A stretch of 40,009 nt of DNA from Ignavibacteria bacterium. GTDB lineage: Bacteria; Bacteroidota; Ignavibacteria; Tepidaquicellales; Tepidaquicellaceae. Shown here one piece after another: positions 1 through 6,715 of this stretch. The translations under genes were made by a program, and so were the position numbers. How positions within the stretch are numbered: position 1 is the first letter of the stretch; every line of letters starts with the position of its first letter. The notes below the pieces were generated by a model. It did no database searches. It was not told where the DNA came from and was given only the letters and a program-made list of their open reading frames with translations. The stretch covers positions 1-40,009 of the forward strand of contig JAIBBK010000030.1 of NCBI GenBank assembly GCA_019694675.1, written 5' to 3'.

Positions 1-189
1 GGTCGGGTCGGTGGTTTCTTAGAGTGGGGTAACATTAATCTTTGTGAAGTAGATTATCAAATTTACTGGTATCAGGAAGTGAGTGTGTGGATTGATTATG
101 TGAAGATAATGGATGAGCCGGCGAATCTGCTTGATCATCCGGATCAATTTATAAGAAGAAGGCTGGAGACTTTATTGAAAAGATCATAG
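1..189 (+). CDS. C-terminal end of a secreted protein of unknown family (5' truncated by window edge)
   Basis: Frame 1 is open from the first base to the TAG at 187-189, giving 62 residues with no start inside the window. The segment VWIDYVKIMDEPANLLD aligns with MWIDRVRIDDLIADELLD in the protein at 1911-2969, and the preceding residues also align loosely (an L-E-x-G element, then a Y...W stretch). I read the two as paralogs. This copy ends about 60 residues earlier after the shared segment than the second copy. The shared block looks like the last strands of a beta-rich, jelly-roll-like domain, which is inference only. A good intrinsic terminator follows at 249-275. Function is not recognised. 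Confidence 0.6.
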   Translation, partial: GRVGGFLEWGNINLCEVDYQIYWYQEVSVWIDYVKIMDEPANLLDHPDQFIRRRLETLLKRS

Positions 190-248
190 ATTCTCATATC
201 TCCCTAGCAGATACTGCTTGTATAATTGCAGCTGCAAACTGACACAAA

Positions 249-275
249 GCCCGCGCACAGGTGCGGGCCTTTTTT
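249..275 (+). terminator. Rho-independent terminator
   Basis: A GC-rich hairpin (GCCC...GGGC outer stem with GCAC/GTGC inner pairing around an AG loop) is followed directly by six to seven T residues. It lies 60 bp after the stop of the truncated gene at 1-189 and would end that transcript. Confidence 0.8.
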
Positions 276-436
276 GCTTCATCCCGGGAATTGAATTGCT
301 GAAGCATTTGCTCAAGCAGTGGCAGTTAAACGGATTTACGCATTGATAATGAGATGAAGAAAATAATTCGCGGAGGCCGGGTGCAGACGGTGGGACTGCT
401 GTTGCGCTGATCCAGCAAGAGCAATAGAAAATATTC

Positions 437-468
437 TTAGAAACTATGACGCAGGTCATAGTTTCTAA
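437..468. promoter_or_regulatory. Perfect 14-bp inverted repeat upstream of the T9SS protein gene
   Basis: TTAGAAACTATGAC and its exact reverse complement are separated by the four bases GCAG. The repeat ends 37 bp before the TTG start at 506. The core ATGAC-N4-GTCAT has the spacing of CRP/FNR-type operator half-sites, but the 14-bp arms could equally form an mRNA hairpin. The A-rich flank, without a T-run, argues against a normal terminator. Role not established. Confidence 0.5.
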
Positions 469-505
469 AAACCTTTTCACATAAGTTTGTGTAAAAGAAG
501 TTATT

Positions 506-1867
506 TTGAAACACACCTCACATTCCCGCGCCGTCAGGTTTCTTTCGGATCTGTTATATTTCTTCAGCATCTTCATATTCATCAATGCGTTCAACTTTCA
601 GCATAACCCGCCGGGAGCATGGCGGCAGCAGTTTATGCCGGAGCTTGGCGGACAAAGCATCTCAGATGTTACATTTCTGGACAGTCTGATTGGATTTGCC
701 GTTACACGAAGTGCCACCGTTAATGATACCGGTTATATATTGAAAACGAGCAACGGAGGTGAGATCTGGAATATCGTTTACAGAAGCATTGATAATTATT
801 GCAATGTGCAGTTTGTCAATGAGACTACAGGATTTGTTGCGGGTGGAGCTCTATTAAAGTCCACGAACTTAGGTGAGAATTGGTTCGGTATTAACAGGCC
901 TAACCAGACTGATCTCGAAAGCATGTTTGCTTTGAGCGAAGATACAATTTGGCTGACAGATACAGAAAGTCTCACCGGCGGAGTATTCCGCACAATCAAC
1001 GGCGGAACGAGCTGGGTAAGGCAGTTGAGTCTGGGATCATTTAATCCGGACAGGATCTACATGATTGACGGACGGAATGGATTCATTTCACAAGTACAGA
1101 ATCAAGCATTGTATGTGCGAAAGACGACTGACAGCGGAGAGTCATGGTTCATTGTTGACCAGGGTAGATCTTCTTTAGATATGTATTTTGCAGACAGTTT
1201 ATCTGGTTGGAGTGCTGGTTTCAATGTTAGTTTGAAAGCAACAACAAACGGCGGAATGAACTGGTTTGCTCAAGAATTGCCTACAGGTGGCAACATTTAC
1301 ATTACTCCTTGTTTAGGAATTGAAGGAATAGGAATCAATAAATTATGGGGAGTTGGCGGCGTTGTGAGATTCAACGGACTTAATCCCAGGGGTATTCTGT
1401 ACTTTTCAAGTAATGGAGGCACGAATTGGCTATTTCAGCTTCCTGATACTTCAATTCGGATCGGTCAATATTTTTTCACGGACTTTGTTGATAAAAACAA
1501 TGGGTGGGCTTATGACAAATTTTATGCCACCGGTATCCACACCACCACAGGAGGCGACACAACATTCACATCTGTGCGGCAGATTTCAGATATCCTTCCC
1601 GGGGATTTTGTTTTACATCAGAATTATCCAAACCCGTTGAACGGATCAACGAAGATAAGATTTGAAATCAGCAAAAAGGGCACGGTGTCTATTGAGATAT
1701 TTGACATAACCGGAAAGAAGCTTGTGGAGCTTGTGAACAAACAATTCGCTTCAGGAGAGTATGAAGTTGATTACACTACCAATGAAAATTCAAGCGGAGT
1801 TTATTTTTATTCACTGAGTGTTAACGGCATTTTATTGGATACGAAAAAAATGATCGTTCTGAAATGA
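506..1867 (+). CDS. Secreted YCF48/BNR-repeat-like protein with type IX secretion sorting domain
   Basis: The 453-aa protein has a hydrophobic leader (about residues 14-32) and then about six beta-propeller-type repeats with the core T-x-x-G-G-x-x-W (for example TSNGGEIW, TINGGTSW, TTNGGMNW, SSNGGTNW), as in YCF48/sialidase-like propellers. The last 85 residues form a type A Por sorting domain: QNYPNPLNGSTKIRF, then FDITGKKLVELV, then SSGVYFYSL and a basic end. It is therefore probably exported to the periplasm, passed through the T9SS and left on the cell surface. The ligand cannot be read from sequence. The start is TTG with AAGAAG a few bases upstream; no in-frame ATG precedes the leader. 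Codons 16-40 are nearly identical at DNA level to those of the remnant at 3007-3402. Confidence 0.85.
   Translation: MKHTSHSRAVRFLSDLLYFFSIFIFINAFNFQHNPPGAWRQQFMPELGGQSISDVTFLDSLIGFAVTRSATVNDTGYILKTSNGGEIWNIVYRSIDNYCNVQFVNETTGFVAGGALLKSTNLGENWFGINRPNQTDLESMFALSEDTIWLTDTESLTGGVFRTINGGTSWVRQLSLGSFNPDRIYMIDGRNGFISQVQNQALYVRKTTDSGESWFIVDQGRSSLDMYFADSLSGWSAGFNVSLKATTNGGMNWFAQELPTGGNIYITPCLGIEGIGINKLWGVGGVVRFNGLNPRGILYFSSNGGTNWLFQLPDTSIRIGQYFFTDFVDKNNGWAYDKFYATGIHTTTGGDTTFTSVRQISDILPGDFVLHQNYPNPLNGSTKIRFEISKKGTVSIEIFDITGKKLVELVNKQFASGEYEVDYTTNENSSGVYFYSLSVNGILLDTKKMIVLK
551..625 (+). repeat. Leader-coding direct repeat, copy A (partner 3055-3129)
   Basis: Seventy-five bases encoding a hydrophobic stretch and then AFNFQHNPPGAWR match 3055-3129 with only four differences, all in the first 21 bases; the last 54 bases are identical. 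Similarity stops sharply after the Arg codon. This is a recent duplication or gene-conversion tract covering only the secretion leader. Confidence 0.9.
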
Positions 1868-1910
1868 AAACACGCAAATCTAAAATGAGAGAACTCAAAC
1901 ATTAAGACAA

Positions 1911-2969
1911 ATGAAGAACAGAATTTATATTTCTCTAGCCTTTATTGTTTCGGTAATTGCCATACTGAGCTTTGAATCTGAAAAAAAGGTTGAGGAAAGA
2001 CTTATAACGGATTTGCTTTCAGTCGAGAACATTACTCCGTTTGACAGCAGTACTCGCCTTCATGAAGGAAGGCCGAAGATCGAATGGATCTGTTACGGGC
2101 AGAGATTTGAACATGAGTGTGAAGAAACGATGCAAAGTGAAAAGCATTCAGCTCAAGGCTTCGGGAAACCCCAACAAATGGGAGGCATAGATTCAATTGA
2201 CATCAGGTTCGGAAAAGGAAGCAGGGTCAGATATTTTCGTTCCGCATTTTCTGACTGTCCCGGGGACAAGATCGATACTTCCGGCATTGTGCTTTCCGGA
2301 TTTACATTCGGCAATGGAAATTCCGCATCGGAAGAGAATGAAATTGAAAGTTATCTTCGGGAGATAGTACGAATCTATAAAATAAAACCGAGAATCAGAA
2401 TAGACTCCGTATTTGCTGTGAACAATCCTTCTGCCAGGGTATGTGAAGTAATTGTATGTGACAGCAGAGGCAGAGTGGTCAAACGTTCAGTGGTAAAGGC
2501 CGCCAATTTTTTCGAAGACTTCAATATCGGTTATGACGGAAGCTACAAAGACAATTTCAACTTCATGGGAATGGGAGACACTTCAATGCTGAACATCCTG
2601 GGCAGCGCACTTGAAACAGGAACACAAAATTCACAAAGAGCCAATTACTCCGGCGAGATACGCATCCGTTGGTTTGGAGAATGTGATATGTGGATAGACA
2701 GAGTTCGAATAGATGACTTGATAGCAGATGAGTTGCTTGACCCATCAGTATCTCATCAGTATGAATGGTGGATAGCAAGCGAGGCAAAGTTCCTTGTTGC
2801 CGGCAATAAACAGGATGCAAAGAGATTTGACATTCAGAGCTACTTTCCGGATGGGGTAAAGCAGAGCAATGTTGCCTGCTTTGGATATGTGAGCAAGAGA
2901 TTGACGGCTTACACTGCGGAATGCAACAAGCTATACTCACGAACTGCGGCAGCAGGAAGTAACTTCTGA
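1911..2969 (+). CDS. Secreted protein of unknown family, paralog of the gene fragment at 1-189
   Basis: The 352-aa product begins with a signal peptide (MKNRIYISLAFIVSVIAILS). The mature part has no catalytic motif I recognise. Residues about 255-280 contain RIRWFGECDMWIDRVRIDD, the block shared with the truncated protein at 1-189. There is no T9SS sorting tail, so it probably stays periplasmic or is exported another way. The ATG lies 43 bp after the YCF48-like gene, so the two may be co-transcribed; no strong Shine-Dalgarno is present. A divergent carbohydrate-binding-like jelly roll is possible but unproven. Confidence 0.75.
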   Translation: MKNRIYISLAFIVSVIAILSFESEKKVEERLITDLLSVENITPFDSSTRLHEGRPKIEWICYGQRFEHECEETMQSEKHSAQGFGKPQQMGGIDSIDIRFGKGSRVRYFRSAFSDCPGDKIDTSGIVLSGFTFGNGNSASEENEIESYLREIVRIYKIKPRIRIDSVFAVNNPSARVCEVIVCDSRGRVVKRSVVKAANFFEDFNIGYDGSYKDNFNFMGMGDTSMLNILGSALETGTQNSQRANYSGEIRIRWFGECDMWIDRVRIDDLIADELLDPSVSHQYEWWIASEAKFLVAGNKQDAKRFDIQSYFPDGVKQSNVACFGYVSKRLTAYTAECNKLYSRTAAAGSNF

Positions 2970-3006
2970 GCTTGAATATGAATCAAAAGAATACTAAACA
3001 GGTAAC

Positions 3007-3402
3007 ATGAAGAATACTACACAAGTCTCACGCAAATTTAGCATTCTCACAAACCTGCTTTACTTCTTCAGCATTTTCATATTCATCAATGCGTTCAACT
3101 TTCAGCATAACCCGCCGGGAGCATGGCGGGGACTTAAACTCAGCAACTGCGAAGATGCTCTCTTACGCAATACTGTCTTTGAAAACATATCTCCGCATCC
3201 TGTTGACAGTACTTATGCAGTGGAACTGACAGACTGCGGCATACCCGAAAGCTAAGTTGCAAGGCTTGTGGATAACGAGTTCAGAGCCGCAGGGCAATAT
3301 GCAGTGGAATTCGACGGCGCATCCCTTGCGAGCGGAGTGTATTTCTGCCGAATGGAAGCCGGAAAGTTTGCAGGGACGAGGAGGATGGTACTGATAAAAT
3401 GA
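3007..3402 (+). pseudogene. Decayed gene: secretion leader joined to a T9SS sorting tail, with an in-frame TAA
   Basis: An ATG start and leader (…YFFSIFIFINAFNFQHN…) nearly identical to that at 506 are followed by about 40 residues unlike the YCF48 protein. The TAA at 3253-3255 interrupts the frame. Reading on in the same frame gives VARLVDNEFRAAGQYAVEF, then ASGVYFCRMEAGK and MVLIK before TGA at 3400-3402, which is the second half of a type A Por sorting domain. The central passenger and the YPNPFN half are missing. I read this as a deletion remnant of a second leader-T9SS gene. The 82-codon upstream piece could still be translated, but a useful product is unlikely. Confidence 0.75.
3055..3129 (+). 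repeat. Leader-coding direct repeat, copy B (partner 551-625)
   Basis: Second copy of the 75-bp leader block. It is in frame with the ATG at 3007 and diverges from copy A immediately after the Trp-Arg codons. Confidence 0.9.
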
Positions 3403-3432
3403 CCCGGACCCATTGACCCGGCATGTCTTGTT

Positions 3433-3469
3433 CGCGAAAGCCCGCTCCGAAAGGCGGGCTTTCGCGCTT
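3433..3469 (+). terminator. Strong hairpin terminator
   Basis: CGCGAAAGCCCGC pairs perfectly with GCGGGCTTTCGCG across an 8-base loop. A shorter GCCCGC/GCGGGC stem followed by TTT would work as a conventional intrinsic terminator. It separates the secreted-protein locus from the deacetylase/transporter operon. Confidence 0.7.
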
Positions 3470-3677
3470 TGCCCACTTTGCATTTGCCGGCTGATTCACA
3501 GGCAGGCAACATTAAGCTTACTGTTCATGCAATCCTTGCCGGTATGATAATGATCAGCCGGCATGAGTCCCTGCCGGGCAACTGAATCACGCTGATGAAA
3601 AACAAGTCCGGTTTTCATATTCCCTCTACGCCTTGAATCTTTATGCACCTATTGATAAGTTGCTTTCAATAATCATA

Positions 3678-4598
3678 ATGAATCCTCACACTTTTTACAG
3701 ATCATTTTTTCTAATACTGCTTCTTGCGGTATTCACCTCTTTAGCCGTATCACAAAATGCGCCGAAGGTGCTTATGGTAACGGCTCACCCCGATGACGAT
3801 GCGGTATTTGCAGCAACCAATTACAAGATCGTTCATGACCTTGGGGGAACGGTTGACCTGGCGCTGGTAACCAACGGCGAGGGAGGCTACAAGTACTCAA
3901 CCCTTGCGGAAAGCATTTACGGACTGGAGCTTACGGATGAAGTGATCGGCAGAGAACACCTGCCGGGGATAAGGCAGAAAGAATTAGAGAAGGGCGGCGC
4001 TATTGTCGGAATAAGGAATTACTACTATCTGAATCAGAAAGACCACAGATACATAACCTCCGCCGACATTCACGAAGTACTCGACAGCAACATCTGGGAT
4101 ACGGATTATGTAAGGAATTATCTGAGAGACCTCATTGCAAAAGAACGATACGATTACCTTTTCATACTTGCGCCGTCATTGGGCACTCATGCACATCACA
4201 GCGCGGCTTCCATTCTCTCGCTTCAGGCAGTGGAGATGCTTGCTCCGGAATCAAGGCCTGTTGTGCTTGCGGGAACAAGCTCAAGAAAGGCGGACACAGT
4301 GCGGACTCCCTATAAGGGATTTGAGCCTTATCCCATCACCGCCGTTTCCGATACCATTCCGCTTGTGTTTGACAGGACTTCAAAGTTCGGCTACCGTGAT
4401 GCGCTCGATTACAAGATCATAGTGAACTGGCTGATTGCAGAGCACAAGTCTCAGGGCACAATGCAGCTTCTTATGAATCAGGGCGATTACGAGAACTTCT
4501 GGTTCTTCGATATCAATGATCCTTCAAAGAAGAAGAATGCGGAAGAGTTGTTCGAAAGACTCAGGGTGAATAATTTCAAAGTAAAGGAGTATAAGTGA
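3678..4598 (+). CDS. Secreted PIG-L family (LmbE-like) zinc deacetylase
   Basis: The family removes acetyl groups from N-acetylglucosamine-containing and related small molecules using a zinc bound by an A-H-P-D-D motif and a distal His. Here AHPDDD lies at residues 36-41 and a distal H-A-H-H cluster (THAHHSAAS) supplies the second metal site. The frame opens at a TTG at 3633, but the ATG at 3678 puts a clean signal peptide (FFLILLLAVFTSLAVSQ) at the N-terminus, so I prefer it (306 aa). Export is unusual compared with the cytoplasmic BshB/MshB enzymes. The stop overlaps the GTG of the binding-protein gene by 4 nt, implying translational coupling and a shared task, perhaps deacetylating the importer's ligand. 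The substrate is unknown. Confidence 0.85.
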   Translation: MNPHTFYRSFFLILLLAVFTSLAVSQNAPKVLMVTAHPDDDAVFAATNYKIVHDLGGTVDLALVTNGEGGYKYSTLAESIYGLELTDEVIGREHLPGIRQKELEKGGAIVGIRNYYYLNQKDHRYITSADIHEVLDSNIWDTDYVRNYLRDLIAKERYDYLFILAPSLGTHAHHSAASILSLQAVEMLAPESRPVVLAGTSSRKADTVRTPYKGFEPYPITAVSDTIPLVFDRTSKFGYRDALDYKIIVNWLIAEHKSQGTMQLLMNQGDYENFWFFDINDPSKKKNAEELFERLRVNNFKVKEYK

Positions 4599-5623
4599 GA
4601 ATCGCGGTCAGGTCAGTTGCGATCCTTTTTCTAATTGCGGCCGGAGCACTGTTCCTGTCATGCAATAAGGAGCCGGCAAAGAAGAAACTCGTTGTCTATT
4701 CACCTCACGGCAAGGAAATGCTTACGGAATTTGAAAAGATGTTTGAGGCTTCCAATCCCGACACGGATGTTCAGTGGCTTGACATGGGCTCGCAGGAAGT
4801 CTATGACAGAATAAGGACCGAGAAGGCAAACCCGCTGGCTGATGTTTGGTGGGGCGCACCGGCTACGATATTCATGCGTGCCGAAAAGGAAGGACTTCTT
4901 GAGCAGTACAGTCCGTCATGGGCTCAGAACGTTCCGGCTCAGAGCAGAAGCAGTTCAAACATGTGGTTCGGGACGTTTGTAACTCCGCAGGTGATCGCTT
5001 TCAATGAGAAGACACTGACAAAAGAAACTGCTCCGAAGGACTGGAATGATATTGTCAGCCCGCAGTGGAAAGGCAAAATAGTTATCAGGAACCCCATGGC
5101 TTCGGGCACAATGCGCGCAATATTCTGCGCCATGATTGCAGAATCTGTAAAAAGGACCGGCTCGGAAGCGGAAGGATTTGACTGGCTCAGAAAACTCAAT
5201 GAGAACACTTCCGCATATGCGGCTGACCCTACGCAGATGTACATTAAACTTGCAGGCAATGACGCCGTGACTCTGTGGAACATGCCTGATATTTTTTTGC
5301 AGAAAGAAAAATATCAGTATCCTTTCGGATTTAATTTTCCCTCATCCGGAACCGTCGTGCTCACTGATGCTATCGGGCTCATAAAAGGCTCTAAGAATCC
5401 CGAAGCGGCAAAGAAGTTCTATGAGTTTGTTACAACCGAAAGCAGTCTGATACTTCAGGCGGAGAAGTTCTACAGGATCCCTGCGCGGACGGACATCCCG
5501 GGCAACAAGCTCCCCGCCTGGATCTCCGGAAATCCGTTCATTACACTTGACCTTGACTGGGGACTAATAGCTGAGAAGGAATCGGAGTGGATGAAGAAGT
5601 GGGATTCAGAGATCAAGAAGTGA
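4595..5623 (+). CDS. ABC importer substrate-binding lipoprotein (SBP_bac_6/FbpA-like)
   Basis: The 342-aa product has a lipoprotein signal (LFLSC, Cys23) and the N-terminal lobe pattern KLVVYSPHGKEMLTEFEKMF, followed by ADVWWGAP (82-89). The C-lobe has SSGTVVLTDAIGLIKG and NPEAAKKFYEFV. This is the family of ferric, thiamine and 2-aminoethylphosphonate binding proteins. The ferric ligands of neisserial FbpA (Glu57 and the Tyr195-Tyr196 pair) appear to be replaced: GAP stands where the Glu motif is expected, and W-N-M-P-D where the paired tyrosines are expected. Iron is therefore doubtful and the ligand is open. The GTG start has AAAGGAG 6-7 nt upstream and overlaps the deacetylase stop. Confidence 0.85.
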   Translation: MRIAVRSVAILFLIAAGALFLSCNKEPAKKKLVVYSPHGKEMLTEFEKMFEASNPDTDVQWLDMGSQEVYDRIRTEKANPLADVWWGAPATIFMRAEKEGLLEQYSPSWAQNVPAQSRSSSNMWFGTFVTPQVIAFNEKTLTKETAPKDWNDIVSPQWKGKIVIRNPMASGTMRAIFCAMIAESVKRTGSEAEGFDWLRKLNENTSAYAADPTQMYIKLAGNDAVTLWNMPDIFLQKEKYQYPFGFNFPSSGTVVLTDAIGLIKGSKNPEAAKKFYEFVTTESSLILQAEKFYRIPARTDIPGNKLPAWISGNPFITLDLDWGLIAEKESEWMKKWDSEIKK

Positions 5624-5719
5624 TCTTGATGAGGCCACAGACTGCTGCCTGCATGTCAGCATTTGAATTACAATAGAATGAACTAAAAACCATTTGAAGA
5701 AAATCCTTCTAACCGGATC

Positions 5720-6715
5720 TTGATCCTCTCCGTAAAAAACATCTCAAAGCAATTCGGCAATCAGAAAGCGGTTGACGGCGTAAGCTTTGACCTTAGGCGG
5801 GGTGAATTTTTCTCACTGCTCGGTCCCAGCGGATGCGGCAAGACCACACTGCTCAGGATCATTGCAGGACTCGAAAGGCCTACATCGGGAACGATTGAGC
5901 TTAACGGTACCGATGCTGAAGTCCTTACTCCGCAAAACAGAAATGTAGGAGTAGTGTTTCAGAATTATGCACTCTTCCCGAACATGACAGTATTCAGGAA
6001 CGTCGCATACGGCCTTGAGGTAAGGAAATTTTCTCCGTCAGAGATCAGGAGAAAGGTCGGTGAAGTTCTGGAAAAAGTCAGGATCTCTCACAAGTCGGAC
6101 AGCAATGTGACAATGCTCAGCGGAGGCGAACAGCAGAGAGTGTCGCTTGCAAGGGTCATAGTTACCGAACCGGACCTGCTGCTGTTTGATGAACCACTGT
6201 CCAATCTCGACTACTCTCTGCGGCTTGAAGCGCGAAATGAGATAAAGAGGCTTCAGAGGGAGATCGGCATTACGTCTGTATATGTAACGCACGATCAGTC
6301 TGAGGCGCTCGCGCTTTCTGACCGCATTGCCGTTATGAACAGCGGAAGGATAATCCAGACAGGAAGCCCGGAGGAGATTTATCTGCGTCCTGCAACGAAG
6401 TTCATAGCGGAATTCATCGGGCATTCCAACTTCTTCAATTCCACGGAATCGGCAAAGTATTTTGACATCGGCATCTCGGGCGAAGAACTTCTTTCAGTTT
6501 TTCCGGAGGAGCTTGAACTTGTTACTGACGAAAGAGGAACATTTGAAGTAACGGACGTTCAGTTCGGCGGAGCAATGATAGAATATAAGGCAAGCGACGG
6601 AAGCAAGGAAGTCAGCATAATCAGTCAGTTCAGAAACGGTGGAAAGATCTTCCGCACAGGAGACAGAGTTTCAATACGAACAGTGAATTACAGCAAAAGG
6701 GTACTCGCAGAATGA
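5720..6715 (+). CDS. ABC importer ATP-binding protein (FbpC/PotA type)
   Basis: The 331-aa ATPase has Walker A GPSGCGKTT (35-43), the Q-loop region VFQNYALFPNMTV (79-91), the signature LSGGEQQR (133-140), Walker B LLLFDEP (153-159) and the switch His in VTHDQSEAL (H191). The last 90 residues resemble a short TOBE-like regulatory domain. It should power the permease at 6712. The start is TTG at 5720, giving the typical MILSVKNISKQFG opening; the 96-bp gap before it holds no clear Shine-Dalgarno. Its stop overlaps the permease ATG by 4 nt. Confidence 0.92.
   Translation: MILSVKNISKQFGNQKAVDGVSFDLRRGEFFSLLGPSGCGKTTLLRIIAGLERPTSGTIELNGTDAEVLTPQNRNVGVVFQNYALFPNMTVFRNVAYGLEVRKFSPSEIRRKVGEVLEKVRISHKSDSNVTMLSGGEQQRVSLARVIVTEPDLLLFDEPLSNLDYSLRLEARNEIKRLQREIGITSVYVTHDQSEALALSDRIAVMNSGRIIQTGSPEEIYLRPATKFIAEFIGHSNFFNSTESAKYFDIGISGEELLSVFPEELELVTDERGTFEVTDVQFGGAMIEYKASDGSKEVSIISQFRNGGKIFRTGDRVSIRTVNYSKRVLAE

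Larger units (their letters stand above)
190..505. other. Intergenic stretch with a terminator and a long palindrome
   Basis: This 316-bp gap contains the terminator of the upstream gene (249-275) and a perfect 14-bp inverted repeat (437-468) close to the next start codon. The middle part (about 280-430) shows no convincing reading frame, repeat or promoter to my eye. Confidence 0.6.

Noticed and set aside
5694..5723. Nine-codon TTG-started leader ORF whose TGA overlaps the TTG of the ABC ATPase
   Set aside because: Such short frames arise by chance, and there is no Shine-Dalgarno before it.
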